The notes under the pieces are model-generated. The model was not told the origin of the DNA. It saw only the letters and a program-made list of their open reading frames with translations, and searched no databases. 64,000 bases of DNA from Metridium senile (Eukaryota; Cnidaria; Anthozoa; Actiniaria; Metridiidae): assembly GCA_949775045.1 (NCBI GenBank), contig OX459107.1, positions 15,865,679-15,929,678 on the forward strand. The letters run 5' to 3'. Positions 8,912-16,026 of this stretch are shown here, one piece after another. Position 1 is the first letter of the stretch; each line of letters begins with the position of its first letter. Made by a program: the position numbers and the translations under genes.

Positions 8912-9334
8912 ATGGCAACGATTGCAGTAATGATAGCAGGCGCTGTTTTAAATGCAACAGCTTTTGTTGGGGGTAGTTATCTAGCTAAATCCTTATCATC
9001 TAATGGTTCTCATTCTGATGAAGAAAAAATAAGACATGACAAAGCTCTTGAAAAATATCAACATGATATGGGAGAATTTGAAAAGAAAAGACAACAATAC
9101 CAGGATTGGCTTCAATCACAATATGAAAAAAAGAAATTGGCGGATAGTAATTTGAATGATACTGATTATGCGTTTAAACTATACTCTAAAGCTCATCCTG
9201 ATTTGAGTTTTGATAATAAACAACCGCAATTTTCAAATTATTATAAACCTAGTAATAAACAAAAGCAATATGAGATGATTTATGTTGGTGGGGGTATGAT
9301 GACTGTAGGTTATTTGGCATCTAAATTTTTATAA
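8912..9334 (+). CDS. 140-aa Polinton protein with N-terminal membrane segment
   Basis: The N-terminus is a hydrophobic, Ala-rich segment (ATIAVMIAGAVLNATAFVGG, residues 2-21). A charged coiled-coil-like region (about 35-75, many Lys/Glu/Gln) follows, then a conserved-looking FSNYYKP motif near 110, and a second hydrophobic C-terminus (MIYVGGGMMTVGYLASKFL). I recall the same layout from other animal Polinton-type elements, with no assigned function. Confidence 0.7.
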   Translation: MATIAVMIAGAVLNATAFVGGSYLAKSLSSNGSHSDEEKIRHDKALEKYQHDMGEFEKKRQQYQDWLQSQYEKKKLADSNLNDTDYAFKLYSKAHPDLSFDNKQPQFSNYYKPSNKQKQYEMIYVGGGMMTVGYLASKFL

Positions 9335-9363
9335 GAAACTATTTAAATTCTAAATATAAAATC

Positions 9364-9370
9364 GTATAAA
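9364..9370 (+). promoter_or_regulatory. Class B promoter, 451-aa gene
   Basis: GTATAAA, 39 nt upstream of the ATG at 9403, the longest spacing in the series. Confidence 0.65.
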
Positions 9371-9402
9371 AAACTATTTAGTATATATAAATTATAAACT
9401 AA

Positions 9403-10758
9403 ATGGAAGGTGAAGATTTTAATCCAATAGATGAAGGTTCTGTTGATATTAATGAACCAATTACTGATGATGATTTAGCCGAACTAATACCAAAGCAAAA
9501 AGAAACAGAGCAAACATGGTGGGAAAGAACTAAAGAAAGGTTTAATAAAAGAGGTATAACAAGAGAACGTGGGTATAGATTATTTGAAAATGCTAATGAA
9601 AGTAATGAAGATTGGAATAAAAGTATAAGAGAGGAACTAGAAATGGAGGATTTATCCAAACATAAATTAACAATAATAGAAGAAGCAAAAAATATTATAA
9701 AAGAAAAATATCCTGAATGGAATGAAAATAATTCTAAATTTATATATAATATTGATAAGGATGGTAATGTATTACTTAGAATCAATAAACTCGGATCAAA
9801 GGAATACTATCTCAATGATTTAAGTGAAGCTCCAAAAACAATTACTGATAATATAGGTTGGTCTCAGGATCATATTGATATGTATAATAATGCTAAAGAC
9901 AATCTCGATAAATATTACCCAGAAAACACGATTAGTAGAGAAAATGGATTTGATATTAGAGAAGATGAATCCGGTATTATTGAAGTTTATGATAATGATA
10001 AACGTAGATGGTATAAAATATCAACAAAAGTTGGGAATGAAACTTCTTCTCTTATTGGGAGACAAACTAATAAAATCAAGGAATCCCTAGGTAGGTCAGC
10101 AAGGGTAATTTTAAAAGATACTATAAGAATTATGGATGAAACTGATAAAAAATTAACCACAATATACCCAGAAGTAGAAGTTATTAATGAAAAAATAGAA
10201 TCAGAAACAGAGAGCATAAATTCTAATAAAGATGAAATTGATGATTTAGAATCAGAATTTGAATTATATACTGGTTCGCAAAGGAAAAAAGATGCTATTA
10301 AATTAAAAAGAGATAATCTTTTAGAAACAAATAATCAGCTAATTGATGAGAGAGAAGCGTTAATCTCTAAAAGAAAGAGTTTAGAAGAAAAAATACATGA
10401 ACTAGAAAATAAAAACGAACTAATAGAGGAAAAACTACCTTTGAAAGAACGTGTAAAACTTATTTTAAAAAAGTACGGTCTAACAGTAACAGGTATTGCT
10501 CTAGCAGTTGGTACTATTATAGGAGTAATCGTATCTAATTTAAAATCAGGTCTTACATCTGTTGCTAAGGGTGTTGGTAACGGTTTGAAAACACTTGGGA
10601 AAAAATTGGGTGAAATATTACCAGGTATGGTTGGTGCTATAGCATCTTTTATTTTCAGAACTGCAGGTGAAGTGGTAGGTTTCCTTGCTAAAAACGCATG
10701 GCTTCTTATTATTGGTGTGGTTTTGTATGTGGTGGAGAGGTATAAAAACAAAAAATGA
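9403..10758 (+). CDS. Coiled-coil protein with Gly/Ala-rich hydrophobic C-terminus
   Basis: 451 aa. The acidic N-terminus is followed by a Trp-containing charged region (WWERTKERF, about 39-47), a globular middle, and a long coiled coil (about 255-345) with regularly spaced Leu/Ile in Lys/Glu-rich sequence. Residues ~355-445 are strikingly different: Gly/Ala/Leu/Ile-rich amphipathic and hydrophobic helices ending in a probable transmembrane helix (WLLIIGVVLYVVE) and a basic tail. I recall this C-terminal module from animal Polinton-type elements. It could anchor to or disrupt membranes, or be an internal virion protein; this is inferred. Intact. Confidence 0.75.
   Translation: MEGEDFNPIDEGSVDINEPITDDDLAELIPKQKETEQTWWERTKERFNKRGITRERGYRLFENANESNEDWNKSIREELEMEDLSKHKLTIIEEAKNIIKEKYPEWNENNSKFIYNIDKDGNVLLRINKLGSKEYYLNDLSEAPKTITDNIGWSQDHIDMYNNAKDNLDKYYPENTISRENGFDIREDESGIIEVYDNDKRRWYKISTKVGNETSSLIGRQTNKIKESLGRSARVILKDTIRIMDETDKKLTTIYPEVEVINEKIESETESINSNKDEIDDLESEFELYTGSQRKKDAIKLKRDNLLETNNQLIDEREALISKRKSLEEKIHELENKNELIEEKLPLKERVKLILKKYGLTVTGIALAVGTIIGVIVSNLKSGLTSVAKGVGNGLKTLGKKLGEILPGMVGAIASFIFRTAGEVVGFLAKNAWLLIIGVVLYVVERYKNKK
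10740..10746 (+). promoter_or_regulatory. Class B promoter, minor capsid gene
   Basis: GTATAAA, 31 nt upstream of the ATG at 10771. It lies inside the last codons of the upstream gene, so the spacing appears to be kept despite the overlap. Confidence 0.7.
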
Positions 10759-10770
10759 TTATATATTATA

Positions 10771-11403
10771 ATGGTAATCTTGTATATTGAAAAAACAAAA
10801 GCTGATGAAACGATTTGGTTGAAAAATCCTATAACAAATAGTACAAAAATGTCACTAATTTATTGTAATTTTGTTAATCAATTATACAACCTTGAAAAAG
10901 AAGGGACGATTTCAGATGGAGAAGGTAATGTTTTACTTCGTATTCCAAAGGGAAATTATACAACAAGCTCTTTTAATAGTGTGATTGATAAAGCTGTTTT
11001 TCTTGGTGAGAAACCAGTTTCCATAAGCAAATCCATTCTTACCCCAAAGGTAAATATTAAATTAAATGATAGTTTAGCAAAATTATTAAAACTTGAAACA
11101 AGTCTTAAAAAAGATTCTAAAAATGTTATAAATATTGATAAAATTCTTGAATCAGTATACGTACATTGTAATCTGGTTGATTCTACACAAGTTTTATTCA
11201 AAAATAATTATTCACAAATATTGGCATATGTTAATGTGGACAATGTTGGGGAGAAAATAGCTTATGAACCTCTTAATAGTTTGTATACACAAATAAAAAA
11301 CGATGATTATATCAGTAGTATTCGGTTATGGGTAGCTGATTATAATAATAATATTATTCTTTCTGGGGTATATCCAATGAAAATGGTAATAGAAATCGTT
11401 TAA
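10771..11403 (+). CDS. Candidate minor capsid (penton-type jelly-roll) protein
   Basis: 210 aa, rich in predicted beta strands. The C-terminal part with VYVHCNLVDSTQVLFKN, a Val/Asp-rich strand and the ending SGVYPMKMVIEIV resembles the penton-like minor capsid proteins of Polintons, which plug the five-fold vertices. The length fits a single jelly roll. Context supports it: same strand, structural block, class B promoter. I recognise the pattern but cannot run a structure comparison here. Confidence 0.65.
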   Translation: MVILYIEKTKADETIWLKNPITNSTKMSLIYCNFVNQLYNLEKEGTISDGEGNVLLRIPKGNYTTSSFNSVIDKAVFLGEKPVSISKSILTPKVNIKLNDSLAKLLKLETSLKKDSKNVINIDKILESVYVHCNLVDSTQVLFKNNYSQILAYVNVDNVGEKIAYEPLNSLYTQIKNDDYISSIRLWVADYNNNIILSGVYPMKMVIEIV

Positions 11404-11404
11404 A
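11398..11404 (+). promoter_or_regulatory. Class B-like promoter, 205-aa gene
   Basis: GTTTAAA, 31 nt upstream of the ATG at 11429; one base off the consensus. It overlaps the stop of the preceding gene. Confidence 0.5.
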
Positions 11405-11428
11405 AATAAAATTATTTGGTATAGTATA

Positions 11429-12046
11429 ATGGAAAATCATGACGTATTGTATCCTGAGCTGCCAAATTATAGTGATGGTGAAAACTTCAGATTACGCAAG
11501 GTAAATGAGGTTATGTCTAAGCTAGAAGCTGAAGTCAAACATTATGAAAACGTTAGGAAAAAATATGCTAAGACACGTGGAATATTTCATAAAACAGCAG
11601 TCGTAAGTGGAATCTTTTCTGTACTTTTTACTGGTTCTGGTGTAACTACAAGCTTAACAGGTGCTGGAGCTGTCATAGGAGTCCCTTTAGCGGGGGTTGG
11701 TGGTATCCTCGGTTTAGTAGCATCTAGTTGTACAATTATAACGAAAAAACTTACTAAGAAGGTAGCAAAACATGAAAATACTATTCAGCTCGCAAAAGCA
11801 AAACAAAATAGTATATATGACCTGGTGTCAAAAGCCTTGTCTGATAACAAGATTGATGAAAGAGAATTTGAACTAATTATGGGTGAGCTACAAAAGTATC
11901 AAACGTTGAAGAGTGATATTAGATCTGTACGGAATAATGAGTTTTTAAAAAAGGGTCCAGACCTCGATATAAAAAAAATAAGAGAGGAGATGAGAGTGGA
12001 GATGAGAAAGGAAATTGTGGATCAGCTCATAAATCAAAAGAAGTAA
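11429..12046 (+). CDS. 205-aa Polinton protein with Gly-rich hydrophobic hairpin
   Basis: The N-terminal tail has LYPELPNYSD. Next comes a helical region with RKVNEVMSKLEAEVKHYENV (about 23-42), then two hydrophobic Gly/Ala/Val/Ser-rich segments (about 56-95, e.g. GAGAVIGVPLAGVGGILGLV), then KKLTKKVAKHENTIQLAKAK and a charged helical C-terminus. I recall this as a very common uncharacterised family in animal Polinton-type elements. The hairpin suggests membrane insertion. A slippery heptamer (TTTAAAA, 11944-11950) lies in the last fifth, and the -1 frame after it is open to 12117. I cannot tell whether that frame is used. Confidence 0.75.
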   Translation: MENHDVLYPELPNYSDGENFRLRKVNEVMSKLEAEVKHYENVRKKYAKTRGIFHKTAVVSGIFSVLFTGSGVTTSLTGAGAVIGVPLAGVGGILGLVASSCTIITKKLTKKVAKHENTIQLAKAKQNSIYDLVSKALSDNKIDEREFELIMGELQKYQTLKSDIRSVRNNEFLKKGPDLDIKKIREEMRVEMRKEIVDQLINQKK

Positions 12047-12133
12047 GTATTTCGTTTGAAACAACTCCTATGGGTGGATTTACGTATAAATTACGATATG
12101 ACAAAAATAAATATTAACACTAATCTTATAAAC

Positions 12134-12140
12134 GTATAAA
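12134..12140 (+). promoter_or_regulatory. Class B promoter, 476-aa gene
   Basis: GTATAAA, 35 nt upstream of the ATG at 12169. Confidence 0.7.
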
Positions 12141-12168
12141 AGTTAATCTCATCTTATAATTATATAAG

Positions 12169-13599
12169 ATGAAATTTATAGATTTCGAACAAAAGTATCC
12201 AAACTATAACACCAATCGTTTTACCAATGTAAATGGTAAAGTTCGATTTATTTTCAATGGAGACGAGTATGATCCTTTTGATGAAAATGGTAATTTGGTA
12301 AAAAAAGTTTACACATTTCCTAGTTGGAATGGTCACACATATACACCAGAAAATATAGCCGACTTTCTTGAATCTAAATCTAAGTTTCCAAAAGCTGTTA
12401 TGCTTACAAATACAAAATATCCAATTCCAGCTGTAGGTCTTAGTGATAACCCGTCTGATATTAAAAGATTATTAACCACATTAAAAATATTTGTAACTCC
12501 AGGTGAAAGTTTTTCTTTTACTATTAAAAATATTTTCGAATTAACACCTCCAACTATAAAAAATACATCTGATTGGACTATTTGGATGGAAGATCCAAAT
12601 TTTAAAAATTGGTCTCAACAGTTGAATTTTGCTGTCTGGTGTGCTACCTCTGGTTGTGGTGTTTCTTTTAACCTTATTGAACCTGATACACAAATAGCAT
12701 CTATATTAAGGTTCCATGTTATTTTCACGATAAGATCTATTTTAAACACTCTACAGGTTATACTACCATGGGATAATAACTTTGTTTGGAATGGTACTCG
12801 ATATAATAAAGGCGCTTTAGTAAAGTTGTGTAACGAGTTTGGTATTGATTCAACAAACCCTGATTTTAGATTCAAGGGTACATCTACAAACTCTGATGTA
12901 TTTGGATTTCATTATACTAGTCCGTACAAGGATTCACTAACCGGATATTACAAGTCAACTCACAAGGATAGAAGCCAATATAATTGGTTTATACCACAAA
13001 ACGGTGTTGGTATAACAAAAGCAGGATTGTCACGATTAAATCAAAGTATAGAAGCGTTTGTTTATTGTGTTTTAGGCGCTCAAGTACAAACACGATCATC
13101 AATTATAGGCGATTCAGGGGCTAATACAGAAACACAAGAAGTATTCTTAAAATTATTTGAAAGTTCAGTAATTGAGAGGGATATTTCGAAAAGTATACAA
13201 CGATATCAGTTTGCAATTCAAAATGCAAAAGTAAGGCTTGATTTAGCAATATCACCGGGTTGTTGGTTACTGCCATCTATGTTAATTATAAATACAGAAT
13301 CAACTATTGGTTATAACAATAAGCTTCAGAGAGCAACAGCTGATATGAAATTTGGTGTCAATAATATTAATAATGAAACTAAATCTACTGGTTCAAAACA
13401 TAATATGGGTGATTCAAAAGTTAACCTACCACATAAAACAGATGATAAATCTAAAAAAGAAATCAATAATAAAAAAGATATTACAAACTCCTTTACTAAA
13501 CCAAGTGTAAAACCTTCACCAACATCTAATCGACATGATACTAATCTAGCAGTCGTTACGGTTGGTGTCGCGGGTATTGTTTGGTATATGTTTCGATAG
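12169..13599 (+). CDS. Conserved 476-aa Polinton structural-type protein
   Basis: No known domain, but I recognise the sequence type from animal Polinton-type elements. The N-terminal half contains NRFTNVNGKVRFIFNGDEYDPF and the short motif YPIPAVGL. The centre has WSQQLNFAVWCATSGCG (near 147-163) and GLSRLNQSIEAFVYCVLGAQ, both hydrophobic with conserved-looking Cys/Trp. Residues ~400-455 are a polar Lys/Asn/Ser/Thr linker, and the last 20 residues form one transmembrane helix (AVVTVGVAGIVWYMF). It is thus a C-terminally anchored protein, last gene of the rightward structural block. Virion surface or assembly roles are possible. Intact. Confidence 0.75.
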   Translation: MKFIDFEQKYPNYNTNRFTNVNGKVRFIFNGDEYDPFDENGNLVKKVYTFPSWNGHTYTPENIADFLESKSKFPKAVMLTNTKYPIPAVGLSDNPSDIKRLLTTLKIFVTPGESFSFTIKNIFELTPPTIKNTSDWTIWMEDPNFKNWSQQLNFAVWCATSGCGVSFNLIEPDTQIASILRFHVIFTIRSILNTLQVILPWDNNFVWNGTRYNKGALVKLCNEFGIDSTNPDFRFKGTSTNSDVFGFHYTSPYKDSLTGYYKSTHKDRSQYNWFIPQNGVGITKAGLSRLNQSIEAFVYCVLGAQVQTRSSIIGDSGANTETQEVFLKLFESSVIERDISKSIQRYQFAIQNAKVRLDLAISPGCWLLPSMLIINTESTIGYNNKLQRATADMKFGVNNINNETKSTGSKHNMGDSKVNLPHKTDDKSKKEINNKKDITNSFTKPSVKPSPTSNRHDTNLAVVTVGVAGIVWYMFR

Positions 13600-13822
13600 A
13601 TACAACCGGCACAGCTGTGCCGTGACGTCATAATAAAAATATCTGAAGGTCGTCACGGTTGACACAAAAGGGAAACCCCCTTCTAATTACATCAAAATTA
13701 AATATCATAATATGGTATAAACAAATGAAGCTATATATAATTGTACCACACGGATAGCTTATATTAATATATTAGTAATCTGTTTTTGCTTATAAAAAGC
13801 CAAGATAATTATTATCCTAGCT
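13600..13822. other. Intergenic gap at the end of the structural block
   Basis: Two oppositely oriented gene blocks converge here. It contains an orphan GTATAAA at 13715-13721 followed by an AT-rich leader and an ATG with only ten codons before a stop. Short GTCACGG-type inverted repeats near 13610-13665 may be 3'-end structure. Confidence 0.5.
13715..13721 (+). promoter_or_regulatory. Orphan class B promoter motif
   Basis: GTATAAA identical to those before the structural genes, but no reading frame of useful length begins in the next 60 nt. It may be a relic of a lost gene or drive a noncoding transcript antisense to the NUMOD-like gene. Confidence 0.4.
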
Positions 13823-14137
13823 TTACTCAAGTTTTTTATTAGCCCTAAGGCTTTTAGCTGTAATAGCGTCTTCTGGAAGCTCGTTATTAGGTATAAATGT
13901 AAATTTGTATCTATTACCATCCTTTTTAGATATACCGCTTTTGCAATTGTTTTTACCTTCAGAACACATCTTTATAATACCAGCATTAATATTTAAATGC
14001 TGTTGACATGCGTACATACTGTTATAATACAAGACTTCATTGGTGTTAACATTTACCGCTTTTACACATTTCCTATTTTGATGATTAAATTTTGAAAATG
14101 AATAATCCCTAGTCTTAGCTGATTTTTTATTTTCCAT
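13823..14137 (-). CDS. NUMOD1-like DNA-binding protein
   Basis: 104 aa. Residues ~24-85 (KCVKAVNVNTNEVLYYNSMYA, then CQQHLNINAGIIKMCSEGKN and YKFTFI) show the pattern of nuclease-associated modular DNA-binding domains (NUMOD1): a beta hairpin on 'V-x-N-x-x-T', a Ser/Ala helix, then a helix-turn-helix recognition segment. No GIY-YIG or HNH nuclease motif is attached, so it is probably a stand-alone DNA-binding regulator. It has a class A promoter and lies next to the TBP-like gene, hence the suggestion of an early regulatory role. Family assignment is by pattern only. Confidence 0.6.
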   Translation of the reverse strand: MENKKSAKTRDYSFSKFNHQNRKCVKAVNVNTNEVLYYNSMYACQQHLNINAGIIKMCSEGKNNCKSGISKKDGNRYKFTFIPNNELPEDAITAKSLRANKKLE

Positions 14138-14164
14138 TTGGTTATAATTTATTATATAACCATG

Positions 14165-14172
14165 TCTTTAAG
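14165..14172 (-). promoter_or_regulatory. Class A promoter, NUMOD1-like gene
   Basis: CTTAAAGA on the minus strand, 35 nt upstream of the ATG at 14137. Confidence 0.7.
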
Positions 14173-14187
14173 CCTTAATGATTTTTA

Positions 14188-15012
14188 CTATATTTTTTTA
14201 AAATCATTTAAAATTTCCTTAATTTCATTATCAACATTCTTAATTTTACTATAGTTATTATATATAATATCAATAATGTAATTATATGCTGATCTAATTT
14301 GTTTAAAGTTATTAGCACCAGTAATCATAACACAACCACGCTCAAAAACGAAAATTGATATATCCTTTTCATCCTTGTAATTATATTTAATATCTACTGA
14401 TGCATGTATAACTGGATCATAAAAACAGTTGGCATTTTTATCTAATAAAACCTGGTATAGTTCATTTCTATCAAGTAAAAAATTAAGATTAAAATTACTA
14501 TTAATCATTACAATATTAAAATTATATATTTGATCAATAGTTAATTTACTTGCATCGCTTATAAATAACATATCTATTATTTTTTTTGTTTTTGGATTAT
14601 AAACAGCGATTACCTTTATTAACTCATGACATAAAATATTAATAGCTTCATAAAAATCTTTAATTTGGCGACACCCAGTAAGTTGAATAGCACCATTCCT
14701 AAAAAGTTTAATATTAATATTTTTATCTTCTGATACCTGTACTATAATACTGGCTTGGTTATAGAAGGAAACTTGTCCTTTATTTTTCTTGTTTTTACTA
14801 TTTTTAATATTCTTTATTGGTTTAATAATAGTTCTATTAATAACAGTATGTTTAACACCAACAATCCTATTTTTAAAAAGTTTTAAATACTTACCAATGT
14901 TTTCTAAATTAAAAAATATATCAAATTTGCCTGTTATTGTCATAGTTGATATTTTTAATTCCTCTGGAAGAATTGTTGTATCAAACTTTTGAATTTGTAT
15001 TTTATTATTCAT
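14188..15012 (-). CDS. TATA-binding-protein-like transcription factor
   Basis: 274 aa with two TBP-type repeats. Lobe 1 covers about residues 20-135: STMTITGKFDIFFNLENI, a lysine-rich loop at 62-78, then SIIVQV and IKLFRNGAIQLTGCR (101-115), the counterpart of the TBP 'lIFsSGKmvvTGAk' strand pair, then a helix. Lobe 2 covers about 164-255: FNIVMINSNFNLNFLLDR, YDPVIHASVDIKY and ISIFVFERGCVMITGANN (218-235), then the closing helix. TBP bends TATA boxes and nucleates transcription complexes. Large nucleocytoplasmic DNA viruses encode similar proteins, but TBP is not part of the usual Polinton gene set as I know it. It carries a class A promoter and could act on the element's own TATA-like boxes; this is inferred. 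The DNA-intercalating Phe residues cannot be assigned with certainty by eye. Confidence 0.85.
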   Translation of the reverse strand: MNNKIQIQKFDTTILPEELKISTMTITGKFDIFFNLENIGKYLKLFKNRIVGVKHTVINRTIIKPIKNIKNSKNKKNKGQVSFYNQASIIVQVSEDKNINIKLFRNGAIQLTGCRQIKDFYEAINILCHELIKVIAVYNPKTKKIIDMLFISDASKLTIDQIYNFNIVMINSNFNLNFLLDRNELYQVLLDKNANCFYDPVIHASVDIKYNYKDEKDISIFVFERGCVMITGANNFKQIRSAYNYIIDIIYNNYSKIKNVDNEIKEILNDFKKI

Positions 15013-15039
15013 ATTATATAATTATACTATATTATTATT

Positions 15040-15047
15040 TCTTTAAG
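15040..15047 (-). promoter_or_regulatory. Class A promoter, TBP-like gene
   Basis: CTTAAAGA on the minus strand, 35 nt upstream of the ATG at 15012. Confidence 0.75.
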
Positions 15048-15106
15048 TGTATTTAGTTTCGTTTATTTAAATTTTATAAACATCATCATCACTACAACTA
15101 GAAAAA

Positions 15107-15562
15107 TTAAATAACTAGTGTTAAAAAAGAATCATCACTAGTATCATTACTAACAACATCATTGGCCCTAAAAAAATAATTACCACTAACAACATCATTA
15201 CCATTAACAACCTCATTACTACTATCAGAATAATCAATATATTTAAAAGAATCTTGTTTAATTTTGAAATAAATCATATATATATGATTGTTATCATATA
15301 ATTTATACTTTAGATCAAAATTAACTTTACTAACAGTACAAGATTTACAATTTACTATACTTTTCTTAAGTACTTTTACATATTTAATACCAATAATTTT
15401 TTTAGGACTATACTCTAACAAAAAAGGTGATTGTGGTAACCATTCTATTAGGCATACGCTTTTTAATTCTTTTAATAAAACTGATTTTTCATTTATCACC
15501 AGAATTGAAAAAAACTCATATATTCCACATCCTTTACAAACTACAACATCACCAATATTCAT
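15107..15562 (-). CDS. Unknown 151-aa protein, first gene at the right end
   Basis: Not recognised. The N-terminal half (IGDVVVCKGCGIYEFFSILVI then KSVLLKELKS and KIIGIKYVKVLKK) alternates short hydrophobic strands with charged turns, like a small SH3-like barrel; this is a guess. Four Cys (CKGC and CKSC pairs) could bind metal. The C-terminal 40 residues are low-complexity Asn/Asp/Ser/Val. It is transcribed inward from the class A motif at the right TIR edge, the mirror of the polymerase gene, so it is probably expressed early. Confidence 0.7.
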   Translation of the reverse strand: MNIGDVVVCKGCGIYEFFSILVINEKSVLLKELKSVCLIEWLPQSPFLLEYSPKKIIGIKYVKVLKKSIVNCKSCTVSKVNFDLKYKLYDNNHIYMIYFKIKQDSFKYIDYSDSSNEVVNGNDVVSGNYFFRANDVVSNDTSDDSFLTLVI

Positions 15563-15590
15563 TTCTATATACTTATACTATATATTTATA

Positions 15591-15598
15591 TCTTTAAG
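15591..15598 (-). promoter_or_regulatory. Class A promoter at the inner edge of the right TIR
   Basis: CTTAAAGA on the minus strand, 36 nt upstream of the ATG at 15562; the TIR-borne twin of 616-623. Confidence 0.75.
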
Positions 15599-16026
15599 TC
15601 TATTTTTAATATAATTTTGTTTAATGGGAAATCCCCAGCCATTAGTCATAGGGTAATCCCCAACCATTAGTCATGTCTAGGCTTGCCTCGGTGATGTCAT
15701 CGGGAAATCCCCCATCCTTGGGCAAGTTCAAACATGTACATTAGTAACAGGGGAATACCCGTCTACTTACGTCATGTTTAGGAATAAAAAATCTTTAATC
15801 GCATTGAAACCTAGGATTTTGACCTAGCATCGGAACCTAGGGTCGGATACCTAGCGTTGGAACCTAGGATGTTTTTAACCTAGGGTTGTATAACCAAGAT
15901 TTGATTGATAGCGAAATTATTCTTCTGGTAGATCCTGCCGTGGTGTCACGCAATGAAATCATGTCACGAAATCCAGCTTTTGGTAATCACGGCAAAATGC
16001 GCCAGAACATACCATTCCCTACTACT
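15591..16026 (-). repeat. Right terminal inverted repeat (436 bp)
   Basis: Reverse-complement partner of 188-623. Its inner edge at 15591-15598 carries CTTAAAGA on the minus strand, 36 nt upstream of the 151-aa gene. Both ends of the element therefore fire inward from identical sequence. Confidence 0.97.

Larger units (their letters stand above)
188..16026. mobile_element. Complete Polinton/Maverick-type virus-like element
   Basis: A 15.8-kb element bounded by 436-bp inverted repeats starting AGTAGTAGGG and ending CCCTACTACT. TCATC stands immediately outside both ends (183-187 and 16027-16031); with the shared A this can be read as a 6-bp duplication, which Polinton integrases are known to make. 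It encodes pPolB, a retroviral-type integrase, a double-jelly-roll capsid protein, an A32-like ATPase and a candidate minor capsid protein, the diagnostic Polinton set. All core reading frames are open. Ten genes read rightward from the capsid gene, and three accessory genes read leftward from the right TIR. No cysteine protease was recognised. The near-identical TIRs and open genes suggest a recent insertion. Confidence 0.95.
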
